Below are positions 11,840 through 23,700 of a stretch of 64,000 nt of DNA, one piece after another. The position numbers were made by a program, and so were the translations under genes. This DNA is from Pristionchus mayeri. Lineage: Eukaryota > Nematoda > Chromadorea > Rhabditida > Neodiplogasteridae. Below the pieces are notes generated by a model, which was not told where the DNA came from, searched no databases, and saw only the letters and a list, made by a program, of their open reading frames with translations. The DNA lies in contig BTRK01000006.1 of assembly GCA_036245805.1 (NCBI GenBank), forward strand, positions 40,676,901 to 40,740,900, read 5' to 3'. The stretch's first letter is position 1, and each line of letters opens with the position of its first letter.

Positions 11840-13085
11840 CTATAAATAGTGAGTATTTTCTCGAATGCGCTCTAAGTGTGATGCGGCCCTTCAGCTAACC
11901 GAAGACGCCTAGATTCACACAGCATTTCATGAACGTATTCACTATTATAAAACCATTGTTCAACCAACTTTAGTGTCTATAAATCTTCGATATTTTCTCG
12001 AATACAATGTAAATATGATGCGGCCCTTCCATCAAAGGGAGTTTCCTGGATTCGTATTACATTGTGAGGAGGTATTTGCTGATTTTAGTGCCGCATTATT
12101 CCAACTCTTCTCACTATAAATAGTGAGTATTTTCTCGAATGCGCTCTAAGTGTGATGCGGCCCTTCAGCTAACCGAAGACGCCTAGATTCACACAGCATT
12201 TCATGAATGTATTCACTATTATAAAACCATTGTTCAACCAACTTTTGTGGCTATAAATCTTCGATATTTTCTCGAATACAATGTAAATACGATGCGGCCC
12301 TTCCATCAAAGGAATATGCCAAGATTCGCATTACATTGTGAGGAGGTATTTGCTGATTTTAGTGCCGCATTATTCCAACTCTTCTCACTATAAATAGTGA
12401 GTATTTTCTCGAATGCGCTCTAAGTGTGATGCGGCCCTTCAGCTAACCGAAGACGCCTAGATTCACACAGCATTTCGACAATGTATTCACTATTATAAAA
12501 CCATTGTTCAACCAACTTTTGTGGCTATAAATCTTCGATATTTTCTCGAATACAATGTAAATACGATGCGGCCCTTCCATCAAAGGAATATGCCAAGATT
12601 CGCATTACATTGTGAGGAGGTATTTGCTGATTTTAGTGCCGCATTATTCCAACTCTTCTCACTATAAATAGTGAGTATTTTCTCGAATGCGCTCTAAGTG
12701 TGATGCGGCTCTTCAGCTAACAGAAGACGCCTAGATTCACACAGCATTTCGACAATGTATTCTCTATTATAAAACCATTGTTCAACCAACTTTTGTGGCT
12801 ATAAATCTTCGATATTTTCTCGAATACAATGTAAATACGATGCGGCCCTTCCATCAAAGGAATATGCCAAGATTCGCATTACATTGTGAGGAGGTATTTG
12901 CTGATTTTAGTGCCGCATTATTCCAACTCTTCTCACTATAAATAGTGAGTATTTTCTCGAATGCGCTCTAAGTGTGATGCGGCCCTTCATCTAACCGAAG
13001 ACGCCTAGATTCACACAGCATTTCATGAATGTATTCACTATTATAAAACCATTGTTCAACCAACTTTTGTGGCTATAAATCTTCG
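11840..13085. repeat. Satellite of alternating ~137-bp monomers
   Basis: Nine monomers share a 'gatgcggcccttc' core at about 11881, 12019, 12153, 12293, 12429, 12568, 12705, 12840 and 12976, so spacing is 134-140 bp. Two monomer types alternate (one with 'gcgctctaagtgtgatgcgg', one with 'acaatgtaaatacgatgcgg'), giving a dimer of about 273 bp. Every monomer starts with CTATAAAT and contains a short inverted repeat around the core (GTGTGA/TCACAC in one type, ACAATGTAA/TTACATTGT in the other). No coding frame is kept. Confidence 0.9.
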
Positions 13086-14459
13086 ATGCTTCGATGTAAA
13101 TACGATTCCATCAAATGACTTCAAAGTAAAATCAAAGATTAAAATATACATTGCGTTATCTCTATTCTGATTCTTTCTGATCTTTGCCGCGCTTTCGTAG
13201 ATCTGCCTTTATTCTTATCATTTTTACTCTCTTTCCATAATCGATATTTTATCTATTTTATGTTTCCTCTATTTGCAATATTTCCTTTCTTGTTGCACTT
13301 ATTATAATCTATATTAAGCTACTTTGTTAGTCGTATTAGTTCTACTTTTATTCTTGCTAAATTCATGTCTTGATTCAATTCTTTCCCTAACTTTTCTATC
13401 TTCAGCACGCAGCGCACACTCGCATTCTCTACGCACTGCATAAATTTAGATTTTTTTCACATTATTGCTCCAGTTATGCTGTTAGTTCTTTATGCTCTCT
13501 TTTTGTGGTGTTTTGTTGGTATAAAATTATACCTAATCAATACGTATCCACTCTAAATGCAATCCAAACTTCAAATAAAATGGAAGTTGCAATAATCCAA
13601 TTCTATATAATTCAAGCAAATGTTATTGAATTAACTAGTAACATATCGTTTTGATTTTATCGAGTTTGAATCATTCATTCAGATTCGAAAATACAAACGT
13701 TTTGAAAGTATTATCATGTATTTGACCAATAACATTTGACTAATAACACCTTGTTATAATAAAGAATCATGTTAAACGCATTGTTTATTAACTTAATGTA
13801 ACTAAATTTGAAAATAAAATATTCTGAAACGTATTATGTCTGTCATATACTCGCAGTACGTTTACAACATAATTCGTCGTTAACTTTTTTCTTATCTCCT
13901 CTAATCATAATCTCATGAATGATATTGTTCTAACATTTTGAAATTGCATAACTAATTTATTGTGGATTACGATGCTTATATTTTGAAGGACTGATTTTTT
14001 CCTGTCCGCAGTGATTTTTTTCACGAAAGCTCTTTAGTATTTAGTAGAGTGGTATGACTTTTTCAACAAGAGACATTAGTTAGAAAATTTAGAATCAGTT
14101 CTTCACAATATGATCATCGTATTCGACGATAAGCTGGTTATAACATTCCAAAATGTCAGAGAAATATCCTTTACGAGAAAAAAGTATGATGAGATTGAAA
14201 AGAAAGTTCTCGATAAATTGTGCGCGCATTTCTATAGAATTGTGGTCAAACGTAAGAAAGAGTCATGAAGTGAATTTGACTATTCTTTTCACTTTATATA
14301 TTGAAATTCGTAATAATTCAATTCACGATTTATTCTAACTTTTGATCACAATCCATTAATTATGGTACAATATTGATTGCATGTCGCGTGAATTTATTTT
14401 TGCTCGAATTATCGCGTATTTGTGTCCAATGCCCTTACTAAAGAATACTCATTGCAGGA
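13086..14459. other. AT-rich stretch without a supported gene
   Basis: I see no exon structure or repeat that I can name. A 61-codon open frame at 14153-14338 is lysine- and isoleucine-rich with no recognisable motif. This stretch may contain the 5' end of Helitron copy 2, but no 5' TC terminus can be fixed from one copy. Confidence 0.4.
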
Positions 14460-14753
14460 ATGCGCTCATGTGTCCTCCGCTCTCTTCTTCCCTCGGGTTT
14501 CGACCCGGGAGATCCAGGTGGAATGACGGACTCCGCAAGGAATCCTGACCGCCTTCTACAAAGGTGTGGCATAATGTCTGTTAATCAATCCCGGGTTACG
14601 GACTGCTGCACCTTTGCTGTGCCATCCCCCGACCACAAAAAGAACAACAACGAAGAAAAAAACTCGAAATCAATTGAAAATAATGATGCAAATGAAAACA
14701 AAGAAATATTTGTCTCAAACAAAATCAATGATCGTGAAATTGGAAAAAACTGA
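14460..14753 (+). CDS. Probable N-terminal frame of the Helitron polyprotein
   Basis: This frame starts with ATG at 14460, just after a splice-acceptor-like ttgcag. It ends NENKEIFVSNKINDREIGKN at a TGA. The neighbouring long frame carries the near-duplicate NENSKFLYSNKINDHAIKRG about 25 codons later, so the two frames were once one protein with an internal repeat. The shift falls at a run of six A (14744-14749); one A fewer would join them. The long frame itself has no ATG until about 14680, which supports 14460 as the original start. A programmed shift cannot be excluded but a simple indel is likelier. Confidence 0.55.
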   Translation: MRSCVLRSLLPSGFDPGDPGGMTDSARNPDRLLQRCGIMSVNQSRVTDCCTFAVPSPDHKKNNNEEKNSKSIENNDANENKEIFVSNKINDREIGKN

Positions 14754-17700
14754 AAACTGCACTGATCAAAATAATGATGCTAAAAGGAATTACAAACTGT
14801 CATTTGAAAACGAAAATACAAATGAAAACAGTAAATTCCTGTACTCAAACAAAATTAACGATCACGCAATTAAAAGAGGAGGAAAATCTGCAGAAACGGA
14901 AAAAATGATTTCCCAACTGCAACTTGACTTGATCATTTCCGATCTATTAAATAATTTACTGTCTGAGAACGATTCTAAAATACTGTTATTCAACAACCAG
15001 CTGTATTCCAAATGTGAAAAAGTGCTTCAAGAGAATAATGATATTGAATTCACTAAAGATAGCAGCCTTCTTAGCCTTAAACATATGATCCTCATCGATA
15101 GTGATCTTATTCCGAATCTTGAAAACAAACGAACAGATAAAATGATATTTTTAATTAGTGATTCGAAACGAAATCATTTCCTAGCAGCCATTCTCGATGG
15201 AAATGATCTAACATTCCTTGACAGTAGTAAAAGTGAGAAAATAACGTATGCTCAAAACGAGCACATAATCGTGAAATTTATTAAAGCTCTCAGAAATGAT
15301 AATTCATCAATTGATGTCAAAGTTGAAGACAATTGTAACCAACAAACCGATGGATCCAGCTGTGGACTATTTGTCTGTGCGTATATAGATGAATACTTAA
15401 GCAGTCAAAATTACCATCTTTATCTTGGATATGATTTTGAAAACCTTCGAGAAAGGATAACTAATACAACTGCACCTTATATCAATATTTTGCAAGAAAG
15501 TTTCGATAATTTATCAAATGATATGATCGATACTTTTGCAATGAATTGTAAAATTGTGGCAGTATCACGAAAATGCACACCAACTATTTATGTTCCTTAT
15601 GCTGCATTCACTGTGGCCAAAGATCCTCAAGCAACTGATCAGCAAATTCTTGGATTCATTGAACTTGAAGATGAGAGGAAACAGTGTGTGACAATAATTG
15701 AAAATTACAATACATGTGCGATGTGCATATTTTATTCTTCTGAAAATAATCAAGCAAAGATATTCTATTCCTTTTCGGAAAAGTCTCCACTTTCTCTTCA
15801 GGAATATTCATCCGTAAAATCAGTTCATGAAAGAGTGATGAAAATTATTTTCCGCAATGCTTCTAATATCGCATATTCTTACGAGAAAATTGCTCAGCAA
15901 TCATCTGTTGCATTCTCTAAGTTTTATATGCTAAATAACTTGAAAACAATAATTTGCAATGAATCATACGACACAAATTCAATATATCTTCCCGATGTAA
16001 GACATCAAGTGTTCCGTTCTCTAACAGGAATCAAGTTGTGGGGACAGCCTCAACGTGCAATTACCTACAGATACAGAGATAATGCAGAAGTAGAAATGCA
16101 ATTCCTATTAAATACGAATGAAATGATTGAGACCGCAACTTTTGATAAAATGGCTACTTATTTACTAAACGATTCAAATAAAAATGACATTCTTATTGTG
16201 AAAAGTCTCTATACCGGAGAAATATTGGAAAGAAAAGTTGTGAATAATTCAATTAATTTTGCATCAGATAACGATGTTCTCGAAAATGCGTTTATAAATT
16301 ATCAACATGGACAGTTCTACCGTAAAGTGATCATCCCTATAAGAGAAGCACACCATTTTTGGATAATTGAATTTGATATTCAATCGAAAACCATGAATGT
16401 GTATGATTCAATTGCAAGTAAACATATCCTGAACGAAAACACTAATTCCTTAGCAAAACAACTCGTACAAAAGATCCTACAAGTTTCCCTTGGAATACAA
16501 TTAAATCAATGGAACTCAAAGATAATAACTGAAATTCCCCTTCAGAATGATAGCACAAGCTGTGGACTATTTTCACTACACTACATAAATCATATTCTAT
16601 ACAACGTTGCCCTTATAAATTTCAATCCAACTCATTCCAGACAACATATTGCCGAAATAATATTTACACGTGATAATGAAGGAGTACTGAGACCCGTGGA
16701 AATTCCACTCGGAAGAAATCCTCCCAACACATCAATAAATCAATTATTCCAAAATTTACCAAACCCAGTAATAAACCGTCCAGTTTTCAAGAAACCGATA
16801 CCAATTCCTATGCCTAATGTGCCTAATAAGAATAACAACTATAATAAGAACGATACAATTGTTCAAAAAGTTCCCAAGAAAAACGCTACGAAAGTAGAAG
16901 CTAAGAAAAAACCAGAGAATGTTAAAACTGATCATAAAATTGTCAATTATATCTCAAATGATGATGTTCAGCATGATGAGGAAGAAAATAAAATTGTAAC
17001 AGAAAATCGTAATCGACCTTACAATACATATGATAATTGTAATGACGACGAGTCTGATACGAACGAGATGAGTAAAGCACCAACTAAATTGGGTCCAAAT
17101 CCTCTTACTAGAGAAGTTGTTGATTATTGCATGAATGCGATTATAAGAAACGTTAAAACTACAGAGCGAAATGTGGTATTTCGATGTGATGCCTCTGTTT
17201 TCTTCGCACAACCTAAACATAACCAGTATCAACTCATAAACATAAATGCTCGAGAGTATTTCAATGAATTCAATGAAGCTTCTATTGAAAACTCTCAAGC
17301 TGATAAAATATTTATTCCAATTTGCTTTGGAAAGAATCACTCGAAAATGCTGCTTGCATTCTTCATGCCAGCATTCACACAAACTGTAATTTACAGTCCC
17401 TTCTTTCTAAGCAGAGGTGACACAAAGTACATAAAAAGAGTTCTAAAATGTATTATTTTAATGTTCAAAATTATGACAAAAGACTCTGTCGATGAAATTA
17501 AATATACTTTTGAAAAATGCGAACAAACGTTGCAAGAATGGGAATGCCCACTTTATGCGTTGCATTTCTTTGAAAATATTATTAAGCATGGAAAAATTGA
17601 AACGAATACTTTTTCTGCTACAGAGTATAGAGAACAACTATCTGCAAATATTTTCCCTCAACAATTGAGAACGGAAAATGTTCTGGAACAACCGATAAAT

Positions 17701-20700
17701 GAAAAGGAAAACATCGTTGAAGAATCGGTTGTACCGAACACTTCCGATATTTCACCTGCACAAATTGATTCTTCAGTGCAGAATAATGAATACATGAATA
17801 ACCAAGATGCCATTGTACCAGTGATTACTTCTCCATCGAAAATACAATTTAAGTTCGATGCTACTCTCATCAAAGCAGAGCCACTAGATGAGATACCGGA
17901 TGAAAATTATCCCACTAATAATGACATGTTTAACTATTTTGATGATACTTTTGTCATTTCTGACATTGACGATGTTCGTAGAATGAAAAATTATGATGAA
18001 AATGGTAAGGAAATTCCATTCTTCATTATCAACATCAAAGACTATCTCACTCTGAATGGCACTCGATGGGTGAATGATCAAGTGATCAATGCATACATGT
18101 GCATATTTAGATATCCGAGAATGTTTCTGAGTACTGATGCTAGATACAAAACTGGTGGAATAAGATACGTTCTTCCGGTACCATCTGAATTTTATAATAA
18201 ACCAAAAAGAGGACGAATACTAAAAAAAGAGAATGTATACACGTACGAATACGTGCTCTTCCCATATTGCACACAAAGACACTGGAAACTGTGCATTTTT
18301 GATGTCAAAAATGAAAATGCAATCATTTTTGATTCTCTTAATGTACCGTTCACTAAAAATGAACGTGAACGTATTAATAACGTATGGGACGATCTGAGAG
18401 ATAAAAACGTCCGAGAAGGAAAACCAGCTCTCTCGTTCACAATTAACCCAAAAGGCAAGACAATGTTTCAAAATGATTTGATAAACTGTGGCATTTGTGT
18501 ATGTCTCCATGCTCTATATTTTCTGGGTGAGCACACGTTGCCCAAAGAGCACTGTATGACAAAACATCGAGAAGATTTAATGATGGTTCTCCAAGATTCA
18601 CTCTGTGTCTCAATCAGACTCGAGGATGGAAGAATTGTTGACAACACTTATCACAAAGAACTCAGAGAAATACGAAAAAGAGATTTACCCGAAGCTGCGT
18701 TGTGGTTCTCGAAATACGAAGCTGCAATAAAAACGAAAAGTAAAGGTGCAAAAAGTGTCGACAAAAATGTTGTTGAAAGTGAGAATGCAATAGACATCGA
18801 TAAAAGCCAGCTTGTTGCTCCGAAAACACCGAAAAGGAAAATTGAATCTTCTAATGATAATACGAATATAATCCACGATAATCTAGAAATGAGCAATGAT
18901 TTAGCTGATTGTCTCTCAGAGAATCTTGTGCTTCATACTCCAGTTAAGAAGTCACGAAGAAGTGCTCTGAGAACAAACGATGATGCTATATTCGCTGTTC
19001 CTGAAACCCCAAAAAGGAGATCGAGATCTAAAACACCTGTTGTCCCTTCTAATAACTCAACTACAATTGTCAATGAGAGAATTCGATCAGAGTCTCCCGC
19101 TGACATGCCGTTACCAGTAACTCCCACCACAACTATTCATGAATCAGATGTATCAATGGAAAATTCTAAAACACACGATGCATCAGCACAACTCGTTGCA
19201 CAAATGAAGACAATGAAAACTTTATCTTGTGAATTTGTGAATGAATCTCTTGAATTCATTCTGCGATCGAAAGATATTTCTCTCGCAAAAACAGATATTT
19301 TTGATCTCAGAAAGAAATTTAGAATGGAATTCTTTTCCATCCTGAATAAGAATGCTGATAAAATAGTCTTTCCGTGCTTCCGAATGGAAAGAAAAAAAGT
19401 TGCCCATTGTTTCCTCATCGGATATTTGAAATCAATGAACAAAGTTGTTATACACTACGTTAATAATAAAATTGATCAGAATACAACCGATGAAGCAATT
19501 AAAAAAGTACGAAGCGTGATCGATTATATATTCCCAGACGAAAATCTTTCTCAAAGTTTGGAATGCGTAATAACTAAGCATGACGAGACGAAGATGGACA
19601 AATCATACAGTGAAATATCTGCCATTACTCTCTTACGTTGTGTGGAAAATTTTGCAGATTCCCTTGGATCTTGTGATCTTTCCGATATGAATAACTATCA
19701 CGATTCTTTAATCAAAAGATTTGAAAAGGATGACAAAAATAACGATACAAATCTTCAAGATGAATTGATGGAATCTCCTTCTCGACTGTTCAATAGATCA
19801 TCCAGAGCTTCATCAGTCGCATCTCGAAGATCAACGAGATCAACCCCTGTGAGAAGCACACGATCTACTGATGATGATGCGAGAAAAATCACTGAAGATA
19901 CATCAGAAATTAATCCAGTGCAGATTCCGATTCGAGCTGATTCTCCTGAATTGTTCTCTGACAACAGTGATCGAGAATCAATTGCACCACGATCGCGATC
20001 AGTCTCAGTTGCATCAAATAGAACTGAATGCACTGAAAATTCTGTTCAAATTATGAACGAATCCATTTGTGTGGATAGAGAGAAAATTATCGATATCATA
20101 CAATCACGAACCAAGTGTCTAACTGCATCACATTTTGAACAAGTTTTGAGTTGCTTTATCGACTCATCTGTTCTATTGGCAAAATGCAGTTTGATCAATA
20201 AAAGTATTAAACTGAAGCGCGAAAACGCATCTAAATACTTTTACAATTTGTCATTCCCAGTGAAAGCTGAACGAATAATTTTCCCAGTTATGAAAATGAA
20301 AAGTAATAAAGTTGAACTCTGCATGGTATTATTTTACTCAAGAGTCACAATGAAATGTTGGATATGCATTCCAAGAAAATCTACTAATTCGAGGGATTAT
20401 GACTGGATTAAAAATATTATTCAACAATCTATTAAATTAATTTATGACAAAGATGTTTCATTTGAATTGTTTAATGAAGAATTCGCCCCAGATAAAGATT
20501 TCTTTAAAGAACAATTACTTATGTTTCGTCATTGCAAAATTTATTTATCTCAATCAACCCACATCAATAATTTTTCATCATTTAATTATGATGATTTCTG
20601 TGAAGAAATTATCAAAAAATTGAAAGGAGAAGACTTGATGATGGATATACCAGAAGTTACTAATGATGTAGAAAGTAATCTTAATGTAATGGATACCACT

Positions 20701-23700
20701 GATTCAAAACCGTCTATCGATGAACAACTCAAATCTGTTCAAATTACATCTGAAATGGTCAAAACTATATCTGGCCAGTCAGAACTATGCTCTGAGATAA
20801 TGAATGCGGGAATTGAATTAATGATTCCGCGAGATAAATATAAGCAAGCGGCACTGTTATCTTCAAACCTATTCGATAATTACTTAACAAATAAATGTAT
20901 TGGTGTAACTCTTAAAAAACAGAAACAAACAGATAAATGTTTCTACATTCCATTGAGAATTTCTGATAGATGGGTACTTGTTGAATATTATTCAACTTGT
21001 GCAACTGTTATCGATTCTCGAGGAGGATTAAACAATGCCGAAAAGAAAATTATCTATGATTTCTTGAATGATTTATTTGATATTAAAATGCATCAAAATG
21101 ATATCGAACATGATCCAGAAAGAAGCTTCGTAGATAATTTTTGCAGCAGTGGATTAATAACACTCATAAATGCATGCATCTCTATTTCAAAAGAGGATAA
21201 TGTTGATGCAAATAATTTCAAGGAGTGGTTGAAAGACGAATTAATTAAAACTTACAGTATTGATCAACAAAAGATCGATCAACACAATGTTAATGAAGAC
21301 ATTACAGCTGAACTACCGAGATTGCGGAAAAGACGATACGAATCGACCACGAAACCTGAAAAGAAGAAATCAAATGATGAAAATTTAATTGACTTTTTAA
21401 TCAAGCATGGATTAGTCTCAAATAGAGAAGTTGAGGGGAATCCATTGTTTGAAATTGAACTCGGAGATCTACAGTTCTTCAGAGACAATTCGGATATATC
21501 TGCGAAACTACTGAATGTTGTCATAGCGGAACGACTTTCTCGGAATGACAACTCTAATTACAAAGTAGTGAATGCTGAGTTTGTCGAAACATATTTCAAA
21601 GATGGAATTGCAGATAACATTAAATCACTGCGAGAAGAAGGGAAACACTTTATTATACCATTCTTGCACAAAAAGAGTTGGTATTTTGTGTTTAATAACG
21701 ATAAAACTATTCCAAAATTGACTATCTATCTCCACGAAAGTCAAGAAAAGAATAAATTCGAGTCGAAACTGACACAAATTTCAGACATGCTTAACGATAC
21801 AGATAAATCAGTTCAAATATCGTATGAAACTGATAATATTGTGAAATCAAGACTATCTGCTAACTCATTTGTAGCATTGCTGTCTAATTTAAATTATATT
21901 CTCAATTCATCTCATTCATTTGACATAAATAAGTACTTAAAAATTGAGAATAAAATTAAATTTATCATTTTAAATGATATTATTCAATCTCCAAAAATTG
22001 CAATCAATTTATCTGATGATGAGAAGAATAAGTTCTGTAAGACATTCAAAAAACCGATATTTAGTGTAGATCGGTTGAAAGAATTGGATAACTTGTCCTT
22101 TGACATCAGTGAAGAAATATTTAATGCTTACGTGTGCAGTATTCAATCGACACACACGATGGTGTTGCCACTACAAGCTTTCTCGTCAGAAGTTCGCCTC
22201 GAAGGCTTCTCTCTTGACAGAAGAGATTGCTTAATCATCCCATTTAAAAGAGATTCACACTATTGCGTAGCAATAATTCGCGATAGAAAGTGCTCTATAT
22301 ACGACAAAGAAATCAATGCAAATTGTACAGCGTTGTATGCACAACTGCAAAGTGCATCGTCCTTGTATGAAAGAAATCGAGCAAGTTGCACGATTGAAAA
22401 AATATATCCTCCTAACCTACAACCAGTAACTTCACTCGCATTCATCACTGGAATTATTCATTCTTTCATTCAATATGAAAGAAATATTTTATACAAATTT
22501 GATATGCTGTCTCTAAAAACTTTAATTAAGAGACAACTCGCATCGGAACCATTCGTTGAAATATCTGATGTAGAGTGGAAATATGTTGATGAAGTGTGCA
22601 GAGTGAGAATTAATGAGGATCCTTTATCTGCATCTGCTCTTTCATACGCACAATCCATACGAGTTAACAATATAAATGCAAATCATGTAGCTGCAAACAG
22701 AAATAGAAGAACAATTACTCAACAGACAAATCGATTTCACATTGGAAATCCTCTTCCTGAGATCTTCATATTGCCCTCGCAAATTGAGTGTGAGCACTGT
22801 AAGGCTCACATTTACAAACATTATGAAGATCCGAAAGTTTGCTGCAAAAACGGCGACGTTTATCTCGGTGACCAAATTCACGTTAAAATCACAGTGAAGA
22901 AAATGCTGGAACTCAAAGAAAACATTCACAAGTGTTCGTCCTCTGCCCCGTACAGAATGGTTGGAGAAATGAATAGAAAGCATTCATTTGCGTGCCGTAC
23001 AACCAAATCTATGCCAAGAAACAAATTCCCGAAGGGAGGTACCATTCCTATCAAAATTAATGGTGCATACAAAGTAGCACCAGTCAGCATTGATATTTCT
23101 CCTTATGCGGGAAATCACTTCACTTGCCTGAATATCTGTAATCAGCAAGTTTCAGTGGACAGAGATTATCGCAACGCGAAACTATCTGACACTGACAGAG
23201 CTGATGTTCAGTATTTCAGTGAAGAATACAGAAAATGTTTGCAAGAGACGCATCCATTCTATGAATTTTATAAAACTGCCATTGAGCTTACCAAGGAAGA
23301 ATTTGAGCGAGCAAAAAGTGCTAAAGAAGTGCCTCGCGAAATTGTAATGACCATTATGGATCCATTCGAGGTCAATAAAAGCATTGCCGCAGGCAAACTT
23401 GATAAGCATCTTAAAGAAACGGGCGCATTCGTTCCCGAAGGAGATGATGCTAATGCAAAGAAAATAAATAATAAAAAGAGACTCGAATTTCTGAAATGCC
23501 TCGGAGTTCCGTCGACGCACGAACGAAATCTAAATGCACCCGAAACAGATCAACCCATTGCGTATTTCCAAATGTACGAGAAGGGTAAACTATATGATTA
23601 TGAGGACTTGAACAAAGGTATTCGAGTGTTCCACAAAAAACCAAATAAGCAAACATATATTCCTCATATGGCAGCATATCGAGATGCAGCCATGTTTCCA

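Noticed and set aside
11840..13085. CRISPR array or microRNA cluster
   Set aside because: Monomers are of satellite type without unique spacers, and stems are short with bulges. This is a eukaryotic genome.
14153..14338. Small frame that faintly recalls a transposase segment
   Set aside because: Lys/Ile/Leu-rich with no diagnostic motif; could be chance in AT-rich DNA.
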